Shown here piece by piece: positions 35,020-43,850 of a stretch of DNA of 61,742 nt. Position 1 is the stretch's first letter, and each line of letters begins with the position of its first letter. The translations under genes and the position numbers were made by a program. Source of the stretch: Micromonospora arborensis (GTDB lineage: Bacteria; Actinomycetota; Actinomycetes; Mycobacteriales; Micromonosporaceae); contig NZ_PYBV01000027.1 in assembly GCF_003205615.1 (NCBI RefSeq), positions 4,867-66,608 on the forward strand. Direction: 5' to 3'. Below the pieces are notes generated by a model that worked only from the letters and a program-made list of their open reading frames with translations, was not told where the DNA came from and searched no databases.

Positions 35020-37377
35020 TCAGCGCAGGGCGATGGCGGCCAGGGCGGCGTTGACGATGCTGCCGGGCAACAGGTCGTGCAGTTCGTACAGCTCGGTGAC
35101 GCTGCCGGACTGGCCGAACTCGTCCACGCCGAGCGGCACCGCCGGCGCACCGACCGCTGAGCCGAGCCAGGCCATCGCGTGCGACGCGGCGTCGTGCACG
35201 GTCACCACCGGCACCCGGTCGGCGAACGCGGACCGCAACGCGCCCGGCACACTCGGCACCGTGGCCGTGCGGACGCCCTGACGCAGGGTGCGCTGCCAGG
35301 CCCGGTAGAGCCGGTCCAGCGAGGTCACGTCCACCACGTGCGCGGCGATGCCCTCCTCGGCCAGCTCCGCCGCCGCGGTCAGCACCTCGGGCAGCACCGC
35401 GCCGGAGGCGGCCAGTTGCACCACCGGGGCGTCGGCCAGGTGCGGGTACGCCTGATGGGCGTCGACCAACCGGTACGCCCCGGCGACCACCTGCCGGCGC
35501 AGCACCGCGTCGCCGAGCCGGGCCCGGGCCGCCTCGAACGGCGCCTGGTCCAGCGGACGGGTGCTCAACCGGAAGTAGTACGCGCCGTCCTCGGCCGGTG
35601 CCGCGGTCGCGGCCGGAGCCGGCCCACCGGCGATCTGCCCGAGCGCGTCGCAGAGCAGCCAGTCGAGGCTGGTCGCGTACGCCGGCTCGACGAAGGTCAC
35701 CCCGGGCAGCTCCAGGCCGACCGACGCGGTGATGGTGGACTGGTGGGCGCCGCCCTCCGGGGCGAGGGTGATGCCGGACGGGGTGCCGGCCACCACGAAC
35801 CGGGAGCCGGAGTACGTGCCGTAGAGGAACGCGTCGAGGCCCCGCAGCACGAACGGGTCGTAGACCGTGCCCACCGGCAGCAGCGGCTGCCCGGACAGGT
35901 CCCAGGAGAGCCCGAGCTGGCCGAGCAGCAGGAACAGGTTCATCTCCGAGATGCCCAGCTCGATGTGCTGCCCAGCGGGGCTCTGGATCCAGCGCAGCAT
36001 CCGGTCCTCGGTCCAGGAACGCTGCTCGGTGGGGGCGAACACGCCCGTCTTGTTGATGAATCCGGCCAGGTTGGTGGAGGTGGCCACGTCCGGGGCGGTG
36101 GTCACCAGGTAACGGCCCACCTCCCGGTCCCGCGCCAGGTCCACCAGCACCCGACCGAACACCTCCTGGGTGGAGATCGGCTTGTTGGCGCGTACCCCTG
36201 TGCTTTCCGGGACGGTGACCCCCAGCGCGCGCTCGCGGGGCGCGCGGGACAGCGCCTCGCGGCGGGCGCCGGCCCGGATGCCGGCGGGTGACGCCGGGTC
36301 GAGGCGGTCCCACTCGGTCTCGGCGGTCAACCCGTGCGCGGCGCGCAACGTGTCGACCTGCTCCGAGCTGAGCAGCGCGGAATGGTTGCGCGGGTTGCCG
36401 GCGATGGGCAGACCCCAACCCTTCACGGTGTACGCGAAGACGACGCTGGGCCGGTCGGTAACGGCGTCACACTGGGCGTACGCGTCCAGCATCGCCTGCA
36501 GGTCGTGCCCGCCCAGGTCGGTGACGAGCGGGCGCAACTCCTCGTCGTCGATGCCCGCCACGAAGGCCTCCACCTCGGCCGGCGCACCGTCCAGGAACTG
36601 CTTGCGCAACAACGGGCCGTCCAGCCCGAACAGCGACTGGTACTGCTCGTTGGGCATCGCGTCGATCCAGTCGCGCAGCGTCTCGCCACCCGGCCGGGCG
36701 TACGCCTCGGCGAGCCGACGGCCGTACTTGACCTCCACGACGTGCCAGCCGGCCGCCTCGAACTGGCCCCGCCACTGGTTGATCCGGATGCCCGGGACCA
36801 CCCGGTCCAGCGACTGGCGGTTGAAGTCGACGAGCCACATCACGTTGCCCAGCCCGGTGGTGGCGGGGTCGGCGACCGCCTCCCAGATGTTGCCCTCGTC
36901 CAGTTCGGCGTCGCCGATCAGCGCCACGAACCGGGAGTGCGGACGGGCCCCGAAGTGCGCGTCGACGTACCGCCGGGTGGCGGCGGCGAAGAGCGGCGCC
37001 GCCGCGCCCAGGCCGACCGAGCCGGTGGAGAAGTCCACCTCGTCCGGGTCCTTCGTCCGCGACGGGTACGACTGGAGGCCGCCACGGGCCCGCAGCCGGG
37101 GCAGGTAGGAGCGGTCCAGGTTGCCGAGCAGGTACTGGATGGCGTGGAACACCGGGGAGGCGTGCGGCTTGACGGCGACGCGGTCCTCGGCGTCCAGGTG
37201 CGCGAACCAGAGCGCGGTCATCGCCGTGACCAGGGAGGCGCTGGACGCCTGGTGACCGCCGACCTTCACACCGTCGCCGGTGGCCCGGTCATGGTTGGCG
37301 GCGTCCACGATCCGGGTGGCGAGCCACAGCACCCGCCGCTGGATCTCGTCGAGGACATCGAGGTCGTGCTCGGTCAC
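35020..37377 (-). CDS. Transketolase / homodimeric pyruvate dehydrogenase E1-like enzyme
   Basis: 785 residues. TPP enzyme of the transketolase-AceE superfamily. The TPP/Mg motif is GDAELDEGN (about 152-160) closed by the LVDFNRQSLDRVVPG stretch; KVGGHQASSASL and KPHASPVFHAIQYLLG are typical of AceE-like E1 proteins. A pyrimidine domain (LGISEMNLF with the activating Glu; about 470) and a C-terminal domain follow. It is about 100 residues shorter than classical AceE, and no E2 or E3 gene is adjacent, so its substrate is uncertain. GTG start with GGAG about 8 nt upstream. Convergent with the phosphoesterase. Confidence 0.8.
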   Translation of the reverse strand: MTEHDLDVLDEIQRRVLWLATRIVDAANHDRATGDGVKVGGHQASSASLVTAMTALWFAHLDAEDRVAVKPHASPVFHAIQYLLGNLDRSYLPRLRARGGLQSYPSRTKDPDEVDFSTGSVGLGAAAPLFAAATRRYVDAHFGARPHSRFVALIGDAELDEGNIWEAVADPATTGLGNVMWLVDFNRQSLDRVVPGIRINQWRGQFEAAGWHVVEVKYGRRLAEAYARPGGETLRDWIDAMPNEQYQSLFGLDGPLLRKQFLDGAPAEVEAFVAGIDDEELRPLVTDLGGHDLQAMLDAYAQCDAVTDRPSVVFAYTVKGWGLPIAGNPRNHSALLSSEQVDTLRAAHGLTAETEWDRLDPASPAGIRAGARREALSRAPRERALGVTVPESTGVRANKPISTQEVFGRVLVDLARDREVGRYLVTTAPDVATSTNLAGFINKTGVFAPTEQRSWTEDRMLRWIQSPAGQHIELGISEMNLFLLLGQLGLSWDLSGQPLLPVGTVYDPFVLRGLDAFLYGTYSGSRFVVAGTPSGITLAPEGGAHQSTITASVGLELPGVTFVEPAYATSLDWLLCDALGQIAGGPAPAATAAPAEDGAYYFRLSTRPLDQAPFEAARARLGDAVLRRQVVAGAYRLVDAHQAYPHLADAPVVQLAASGAVLPEVLTAAAELAEEGIAAHVVDVTSLDRLYRAWQRTLRQGVRTATVPSVPGALRSAFADRVPVVTVHDAASHAMAWLGSAVGAPAVPLGVDEFGQSGSVTELYELHDLLPGSIVNAALAAIALR

Positions 37378-37456
37378 GGTGGCTCCATCCAGGCGTCGCC
37401 GTTGACGCCCTCGCGAGGGGTGCGGGCTGGCCGCGTAGTCGACAGGGGGTTGCGGA

Positions 37457-37485
37457 AGGCCGCCGCCGGGTCGCGGCGGCGGCCT
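37457..37485 (-). terminator. Terminator of the gatCAB operon
   Basis: Perfect 11-bp stem AGGCCGCCGCC/GGCGGCGGCCT with a 7-nt loop, 17 nt past the gatB stop. Confidence 0.65.
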
Positions 37486-37501
37486 GCTCCGGGTGGCTCT
37501 C

Positions 37502-39001
37502 TCAGCCCTGGACGCCGAGGCGCTCCAGGATCAGCTCACGCAGGGTCTTCGCGTCGGCCTGACCCCGGGTGGTCTTCATGACCGCGCCAACCAGCGCGCC
37601 GACCGCCGCGACCTTGCCGCTGCGGATCTTGTCGGCGATGGCGGGGTTCGCGGCGATCGCCTCGTCCACGGCCACGGTGAGCGCACCGGTGTCCGAGACG
37701 ACCTCCAGGCCCCGGTTGGTCATGATCTCGGTGGGCGAGCCCTCACCGTCGACCACGCCCTCCAGCACCGTACGGGCCATCTTGTCGTTGAGCTTGCCGG
37801 CGTCGACCAGCCCCTGCAGCTCGGCGACCTGGGCGGGGGTGGCCCCGATCTCGGCCAGTTCCACGCCGCTCTCGTTGGCCCGCCGGGACAGCTCACCCAA
37901 CCACCACTTGCGGGCCGCCGCCGGGGTGGTGCCGGCCGCCACGGTGGCCTCGATCAGCTCGACCGCGCCGGCGTTCAACACCGACTGCATGTCCAGGTCG
38001 GACAGGCCCCACTGCTGCTGCAGCCGACGCCGGTGCACCCGGGGCAGCTCCGGCAGGGCGGCCTTCAGCTCGGCTACCCAGGCCGGGTCCGGGGCGATCG
38101 GCACCAGATCCGGCTCCGGGAAGTACCGGTAGTCGGTGGCGGTCTCCTTCGAGCGGCCCGGGGTGGTGTCGCCGGTGTCCTCGTGGAAGTGCCGGGTCTC
38201 CTGGGTGATCCGGCCGCCCGCGTCCAGCACCGACGCCTGCCGCAGCATCTCCGAGCGGACCGCCCGCTCCACCGACCGCAGCGAGTTGACGTTCTTGGTC
38301 TCGGTGCGGGTGCCCCACTCGGCACCCGGCAGGTTGAGCGAGGTGTTCACGTCACAACGCAGCGAACCCTCCTCCATCCGCACGTCCGAGACGCCGAGGG
38401 TGCGGATCACGTCCCGCAACTCGGTGACGTACGCGCGGGCCACCTCGGGGGCGAGCGCACCGGTGCCCGGGATGGGCTTGGTGACGATCTCCACGAGCGG
38501 GATGCCGGCCCGGTTGTAGTCGACGAGCGACTCGGTCGCGCCGTGGATGCGGCCGGTGGCGCCACCGACGTGCAGCGTCTTGCCGGTGTCCTCCTCCAGA
38601 TGCACCCGCTCGATCTCGATCCGCACCGTCTCGCCGCCCACCTCGACGTCCAGGTACCCGTCGACGCAGATCGGCTCGTCGTACTGGCTGATCTGGAAGT
38701 TCTTCGGCATGTCCGGGTAGAAGTAGTTCTTCCGGGCGAAGCGGCACCACTCGGCGATCGAGCAGTTCAAGGCCAGACCGATCCGGATGATCGCCTCGAT
38801 GGCGGCCTTGTTGGCCACCGGCAGCGACCCGGGCAGCCCCAGGCACACCGGGCACACCCGGGTGTTCGGCTCGCCGCCGAAGTCCGTCGGGCAGCCGCAC
38901 CACATCTTGGTGTTCGTCCCCAGCTCGACGTGGGTCTCCAGGCCGATCACCGGTTCGTAGCGCGCGACGACCTCGTCGTACGCGGGCAGCGTCGTCGTCA
39001 T
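37502..39001 (-). CDS. gatB: Asp/Glu-tRNA(Asn/Gln) amidotransferase subunit B
   Basis: 499 residues. Forms Gln-tRNA(Gln) and/or Asn-tRNA(Asn) by activating mischarged Glu- or Asp-tRNA with ATP. The GatB signature is clear: GLETHVELGTNTKMWCGC, then FGGEPNTRVCPVCLGLPGSLPV. Cysteines of the zinc site are present (CGC...CPVC). The C-terminal YqeY-like tRNA-binding tail ends at RELILERLGVQG. The ATG at 39001 is 13 bp past gatA. Confidence 0.97.
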   Translation of the reverse strand: MTTTLPAYDEVVARYEPVIGLETHVELGTNTKMWCGCPTDFGGEPNTRVCPVCLGLPGSLPVANKAAIEAIIRIGLALNCSIAEWCRFARKNYFYPDMPKNFQISQYDEPICVDGYLDVEVGGETVRIEIERVHLEEDTGKTLHVGGATGRIHGATESLVDYNRAGIPLVEIVTKPIPGTGALAPEVARAYVTELRDVIRTLGVSDVRMEEGSLRCDVNTSLNLPGAEWGTRTETKNVNSLRSVERAVRSEMLRQASVLDAGGRITQETRHFHEDTGDTTPGRSKETATDYRYFPEPDLVPIAPDPAWVAELKAALPELPRVHRRRLQQQWGLSDLDMQSVLNAGAVELIEATVAAGTTPAAARKWWLGELSRRANESGVELAEIGATPAQVAELQGLVDAGKLNDKMARTVLEGVVDGEGSPTEIMTNRGLEVVSDTGALTVAVDEAIAANPAIADKIRSGKVAAVGALVGAVMKTTRGQADAKTLRELILERLGVQG

Positions 39002-39014
39002 CTGGGCTCCTGCC

Positions 39015-40490
39015 TCACAGTGCCGGTGGGGTGAACGTGCCGACCGCGGACTCCAGCGCGGCGGCGACCCGGTACATCCGGTCGTCGGCCATCGTCGGTG
39101 CCATCACCTGCAGGCCCACGGGCAGCCCCTCGGAGAGACCGCAGGGCACCGAGATGCCCGGCCCGCCGTACAGGTTGGTCGGAATGGTGAACAGGTCAGC
39201 CAGGTACATCTGGTACGGGTCGGCGGTCCGCGCGCCCATCGGGAACGCCACCGACGGGGTGGTCGGCGAGATCAGCGCGTCGACCTGCTCGAACGCGGCC
39301 GTGAAGTCCCGGGTGATCAGCGTCCGGACCTTCTGCGCCTGCCCGTAGTACGCGTCGTAGTAACCCGACGACAGCGCGTACGTGCCGAGCATGATGCGGC
39401 GCTTGACCTCGGGGCCGAAGCCGGCCTCGCGGGTCAGCGACATGACCTCCTCCAGCGACCGGTTGCCGTCGTCGCCGACCCGCAGGCCGAACCGGACGCC
39501 GTCGAACCGGGCCAGGTTGGAGGAGCACTCGCTCGGGGCGATCAGGTAGTACGCCGGCAGCGCGTACGCGAACGTCGGGCAGGACACCTCGACGATCTCC
39601 GCACCGAGCTTCGCGAGCGCGTCCACCGACTCCCGGAACGCCGCCATCACGCCCGGCTCGGCGCCCTCGCCGACGAACTCGCTCACGATGCCGAGCCGCA
39701 CACCGGTCAGGTCGCCGGTCGCGCCGAGCTTCGCCGCGGCCACCACGTCCGGCATCGGCTGCGGGATCGAGGTGGAGTCACGCGGGTCGTGCCCGCCGAT
39801 CACCTGGTGCAGCAGGGCCGCGTCGAGCACGTTACGCGCGCACGGGCCGGGAGTGTCCAGCGACGAGGAGAAGGCGACCAGCCCGTAGCGGGAGGTGCCA
39901 CCGTAGGTGGGCTTCGCGCCCACGGTGCCGGTGACCGCACCGGGCTGACGGATCGAACCGCCGGTGTCCGAGCCGATCGCCAGCGGCGCCTCGTACGCGG
40001 CCAGCGCGGCGGCGCTGCCACCACCCGAGCCGCCCGGGATCCGGCTCAGATCCCACGGGTTGTGCGTGGGGCCGTACGCCGAGTATTCGGTGGAGGAGCC
40101 CATCGCGAACTCGTCCATGTTGGTCTTGCCGAGCATCACCGTGCCGGCGTCGCGCAGACGCTGCACGATCGTCGCGTCGTACGGCGGGCGCCAGCCCTCC
40201 AGGATCTTCGACCCCACGGTGGTCGGCACGCCCCGGGTGGCGAGCACATCCTTGACCGCGACCGGCACACCGGCCAGCGGGCCAAGCACCTCGCCGGCGG
40301 CGCGACGCTCGTCCACCGCACGGGCCGCGGCGAGCGCGCCCTCGGTGTCCACGTGCAGGAAGGCGTGCACCCGGTCGTCGACCGCGGTGATCCGGTCCAG
40401 GTGCGCCTGGGTCACCTCGACGGCGGAAGTCTCGCCGCCAGCGACCAGGGCCGCGATCTCCGTCGCGGTCATTCTGGTGAGATCGCTCAT
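39015..40490 (-). CDS. gatA: Asp/Glu-tRNA(Asn/Gln) amidotransferase subunit A
   Basis: 491 residues. Amidase subunit that releases ammonia from glutamine. The Ser-cisSer-Lys triad is in AVKDVLATRG (Lys near 78), SRIPGGSGGGSAAALAA and GSDTGGSIRQPGAVTG. The start overlaps the gatC stop (ATGA). The frame stays open far upstream through gatC and beyond, but that part is not coding for GatA. Confidence 0.97.
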   Translation of the reverse strand: MSDLTRMTATEIAALVAGGETSAVEVTQAHLDRITAVDDRVHAFLHVDTEGALAAARAVDERRAAGEVLGPLAGVPVAVKDVLATRGVPTTVGSKILEGWRPPYDATIVQRLRDAGTVMLGKTNMDEFAMGSSTEYSAYGPTHNPWDLSRIPGGSGGGSAAALAAYEAPLAIGSDTGGSIRQPGAVTGTVGAKPTYGGTSRYGLVAFSSSLDTPGPCARNVLDAALLHQVIGGHDPRDSTSIPQPMPDVVAAAKLGATGDLTGVRLGIVSEFVGEGAEPGVMAAFRESVDALAKLGAEIVEVSCPTFAYALPAYYLIAPSECSSNLARFDGVRFGLRVGDDGNRSLEEVMSLTREAGFGPEVKRRIMLGTYALSSGYYDAYYGQAQKVRTLITRDFTAAFEQVDALISPTTPSVAFPMGARTADPYQMYLADLFTIPTNLYGGPGISVPCGLSEGLPVGLQVMAPTMADDRMYRVAAALESAVGTFTPPAL

Positions 40491-40792
40491 GAGGCCACAT
40501 CCTCGGTCAGGATCCGCGGTACGCGGAACCGCTGGTCCTCGGCGTCGGGCGCACCGGACAACGCCTCCTGCGGGGTCAGGCACGGCGTGACCACGTCCTC
40601 GCGGAAGATGTTGGTCAGCGGCACCGAGTGCGAGGTCGGCGGAATGTCCGCGGCGGCGACCTCGCCAACCTGGGCGACCGCCTGGAGAATCACGTCGAGC
40701 TGGCCGGCGAACATGTCCAGCTCCTCCTCCGTGACGGCGAGCCGCGACAGGCGCGCCAGGTGCGCGACCTCCTCGCGGGAGATGGCGGCCAT
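40487..40792 (-). CDS. gatC: Asp/Glu-tRNA(Asn/Gln) amidotransferase subunit C
   Basis: 101 residues. Small stabilising subunit of the transamidosome. Starts with ISREEVAHLARLSRLAVTEEE and ends with RVPRILTEDVAS, as in the family. First gene of gatCAB. Confidence 0.95.
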   Translation of the reverse strand: MAAISREEVAHLARLSRLAVTEEELDMFAGQLDVILQAVAQVGEVAAADIPPTSHSVPLTNIFREDVVTPCLTPQEALSGAPDAEDQRFRVPRILTEDVAS

Positions 40793-40875
40793 CCGTGCCC
40801 CCTTCTGATGTCCTGCTGGTCGGGCGGTGTGCCGGTCGCGCGGCGGGTGGAGCGTGACGCGCGGTGACCGGAGCG

Positions 40876-40881
40876 AGTCTA
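40876..40881 (-). promoter_or_regulatory. Candidate -10 (TAGACT) for gatCAB
   Basis: Minus strand TAGACT about 84 nt before the gatC ATG; no good -35 is seen. Confidence 0.4.
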
Positions 40882-40948
40882 TTGTTCCGCTCCGGTGCCG
40901 CGTCCCCGACTCCCCCTCCGCCGGCCCCGATGTCGCGTCGGCGGCGGG

Positions 40949-43693
40949 TCAGCGGCTGGAGCGGCGACCGGCCTCCGGCTCCGGATGCCCGCCGCTCGGG
41001 CGGACCGGCCGGTAACGGGCCAGCCAGGTGACCAGCTCCTCGGCGGGCATGGGCCGGGCGTAGAACCAGCCCTGGGCAGCGTCGCAGCCGGCCGCGTGCA
41101 GCATCCGCCAGGTCCGCTCGTCCTCCACGCCCTCGGCCACCACCCGCAACCCCAGAGCGCCGGCCAGGTCGATCATCGACCGGACGATCGCCGCGTCGTC
41201 GGTGTCCTCGGCCATGCCGAGCACGAACGACCGATCCACCTTCACCTCGGACAGGGGCAACCGGCGCAGGTGCTGCATGGAGGAGTACCCGGTGCCGAAA
41301 TCGTCCAGCGAGATGGCCACCCCGATCCGGTGCAGCTGGGAGATGGTGGCCAGCACCCGGCGCGGGTCGGCCATCAACGCACCTTCGGTGATCTCCACCT
41401 GCAGCCGCTCGGCCGGCACCCCGTAACGGGCCAGCCGGTCGGCGATCTGGTCGGCGATCTCGCCGGTGTGCAGGTCGCGCACGCTCACGTTCAACGCCGC
41501 ACGCAGTCTGATGCCGGCCGCCGACCACTTGGCGATCTGCTCCACCACGTCGTCGACGACCCGCCGGGTGAGCAGCCGCATCACCGCGCTCTGCTCGGCG
41601 ACCCGGATGAGTTCCTCCGGGTCGACCATGCCCCGCCGGGGATGCCGCCACCGCAGCAGGGCCTCCACGCCGACCACCTCGCCGGTCGCGATGGCGATCT
41701 GCGGCTGGTAGTACATGGTGATCTCACCGGGATCGTCCGCCAGTTCGCCGGCCGCGTGCGCCCACCCGGTCGATTCGAGCGGTCGCGACCAGGTGCCCGA
41801 CCCGCCGTCCGGCCCCGGCCCCCGACTGCCGATGCCCATCGCGGTGACCGCGCCCGCGCTCGGCGACCGCCGGCCGTTGCCGAGCCCGGCGCGTCGCTCC
41901 CGGGCCGGGCCCGGGCGGGTGCCGGTGACGGTGGCCCGGGTGCTGCGGCCCCGGATCGGGTCGGCGCCGGTGGCAATCCGGTTGATCAGCTCGTCGGCGT
42001 GCGCCAACTCCGCGTCACCGCGCCGACGGCGTCCCCACCAGCGGCCGACAGTTGGCGACGGCGTGACGATCGCCGGCGCCGGGTCCGCGGGTGGCGGGGC
42101 CTCGGCCGGGGCCCCGGTGGGCAGCGCCGCCCCGTCACCGCCGCGCACCTCCGCCGACACGGCGAGGGGTACGTCGACCACCCGCTCGTCCGGCACGCCG
42201 ACCCCGTCGGCCTGCCCGGCCGCGCCCTCGACGTGCCCCTGTCCCGCCGGCTCAGCGTCGAACGACCCGTCGGCTCGACCCGCCGGCTCATCGTCGAACG
42301 ACCTGTCGGCCCGACCCGCCGGCTCATCGTCGAACGGCCCGTCGGCCCGACTCGCCGGCTCATCGTCGAACGACCCGTCGGTCGGCGGGCCGGACTCGAG
42401 CACGCGGCGCAGGTCGGCGAGGAGACCGAGACGCTCCGCGGAGTTGTGGTCGGATTCGGGGGCGTAGACGGCCACCGTGTCGTTGCGGTGCTTGGCGTCG
42501 TACATCGCCACGTCAGCGTGGCGCATCAGGGTGGCGAAGTCCTCGCCGTGCTCGGGGAAGAGGGCGATCCCGATCGACCCGCCGACGTCCAACGGCAGAC
42601 CGTCCAGCGGCACCGGCTCGGCCAACGCCAGAACCACCCGGTCGGCCAGTTCACGTGCCTGACCGACGTCGGTCAGCCCGGTCATCACGATGGCGAACTC
42701 GTCCCCGCCGAGCCGGGCGATCATCTGTGGCCGGGGCTGCACGTCGGTGAGCCGCGCACTGACCTCGACCAGCAGCCGGTCGCCCACGGCGTGCCCGAGG
42801 GCGTCGTTGACGTTCTTGAAGCGGTCCAGGTCGATGAGCAGCAGCGCCAACTGCCCGTCGGGTTCACCGCGGGCCGTCCGCTCGGCGTGCAGGTGCACCT
42901 GCTCCGCCACCTCGGCCAGCAGGGCCTTGCGGTTGGGCAGCCCGGTCAGCGGGTCGGCGGCGGCGAGGTGCTGCTGCTCGACGGTCAGCCGGGCCATCCG
43001 GTAGACGGCGAAGAGCGGCACCAGCACCAGCGGGATCAGCGCCGCGCTGACCCGCGCGGCGGCGACCAGGACCGGGGCGAGCAGCAGCAGCGAGCCGGTG
43101 GAGAGCAACTCGAAGCCGAGGCCCTGCCGGAGGGTGGACCACCACCTGTCTCCGAAGCGCAGCCGCACCGCCCAGCTGACCAGCCCGTAGTTGACGACGA
43201 ACCAGGCGAGCGTGGCACCACCGACGGCGGCCACGTCGGTCCAGTGCAACCGGTCACCGGAGAAGATCGTGCCCGGCCCGAGCTGGATGACCCCGTACGC
43301 GGCGGCGAGGGCACACGCGTACTGCCCGACGTTGAACGCCGTCCGCCACGCCGCGTGCCGCATCCGCCAGCCCGAGACGACCACCCCCACCGCCTGCACC
43401 ACCACCGCCGGGCCGAGCCCCCAGCCGAGCAGGATCGCGAAGGTGAAGCAGGTGGACGGGAACACCGCGGAGGTCTGCCGACGCCCCGGCGGGACGAACG
43501 GGCGGGCGTCGCAGACCACGGCGAGCGCGGCCATCGTCCAGAACGCCACCGGCAGCCGCGGCACCTCACCGGGAAGCGTCGCGAGTGGACCGGCAGCGGT
43601 CAGCGCGGCGACCACCAGGATGCCGACGACGAAGGCGGCGAACGGTGCCACCCGTCCCGGGGGGAGCGAGTTGCGTGGGTCGGCGACCTCCAC
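40949..43693 (-). CDS. Membrane GGDEF-EAL cyclic-di-GMP enzyme with repeat linker
   Basis: 914 residues. About seven membrane segments (16-240), then a GGDEF domain (AADPLTGLPNRKAL; RLGGDEFAIVM near 323, no RxxD inhibitory site) and an EAL domain (VEALLRWRHP near 672, LQVEITEGAL, SLDDFGTGYSSM, VKVDRSFV, EGVEDE). Both sites look active. The linker (about 415-640) is disordered and holds four copies of a 12-residue unit, FDDEPAGRADGS-like, encoded by a 36-bp tandem repeat. Start is the GTG at 43693, 5 nt after GGGAGG. Lies between ligA and gatC. Confidence 0.9.
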   Translation of the reverse strand: MEVADPRNSLPPGRVAPFAAFVVGILVVAALTAAGPLATLPGEVPRLPVAFWTMAALAVVCDARPFVPPGRRQTSAVFPSTCFTFAILLGWGLGPAVVVQAVGVVVSGWRMRHAAWRTAFNVGQYACALAAAYGVIQLGPGTIFSGDRLHWTDVAAVGGATLAWFVVNYGLVSWAVRLRFGDRWWSTLRQGLGFELLSTGSLLLLAPVLVAAARVSAALIPLVLVPLFAVYRMARLTVEQQHLAAADPLTGLPNRKALLAEVAEQVHLHAERTARGEPDGQLALLLIDLDRFKNVNDALGHAVGDRLLVEVSARLTDVQPRPQMIARLGGDEFAIVMTGLTDVGQARELADRVVLALAEPVPLDGLPLDVGGSIGIALFPEHGEDFATLMRHADVAMYDAKHRNDTVAVYAPESDHNSAERLGLLADLRRVLESGPPTDGSFDDEPASRADGPFDDEPAGRADRSFDDEPAGRADGSFDAEPAGQGHVEGAAGQADGVGVPDERVVDVPLAVSAEVRGGDGAALPTGAPAEAPPPADPAPAIVTPSPTVGRWWGRRRRGDAELAHADELINRIATGADPIRGRSTRATVTGTRPGPARERRAGLGNGRRSPSAGAVTAMGIGSRGPGPDGGSGTWSRPLESTGWAHAAGELADDPGEITMYYQPQIAIATGEVVGVEALLRWRHPRRGMVDPEELIRVAEQSAVMRLLTRRVVDDVVEQIAKWSAAGIRLRAALNVSVRDLHTGEIADQIADRLARYGVPAERLQVEITEGALMADPRRVLATISQLHRIGVAISLDDFGTGYSSMQHLRRLPLSEVKVDRSFVLGMAEDTDDAAIVRSMIDLAGALGLRVVAEGVEDERTWRMLHAAGCDAAQGWFYARPMPAEELVTWLARYRPVRPSGGHPEPEAGRRSSR
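42245..42382. repeat. 36-bp tandem repeat (about 3.8 copies)
   Basis: Units start at 42245, 42281, 42317 and 42353 with 1-5 differences between copies; the last is 30 bp. The length is a multiple of three, so copy-number change would keep the GGDEF-EAL frame. Confidence 0.85.
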
Positions 43694-43850
43694 GACACCT
43701 CCCGACCGATCGTCGGCGTGCCGATGCGCACGCCGTGACCCAATGAAACGCCCTCAGCCCCCGATTTCCCGGTATGACAGTCACGAATCGGTCGTAGTCG
43801 TAATTAAGTTGGTATACGCGGTCAGTCGCCGCATCAAGCCGCGAACGAGA

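Noticed and set aside
40491..41651. N-terminal extension of gatA through gatC
   Set aside because: The frame is open but gatC occupies the region in another frame and GatA homology begins at 40490.
42245..42382. Possible CRISPR array
   Set aside because: Units of 36 bp are directly adjacent with no spacers and lie in frame inside a coding gene.
40895..43738. 947-codon frame antisense to the third GGDEF-EAL gene
   Set aside because: Same kind of shadow; includes the translated minisatellite in a meaningless frame.
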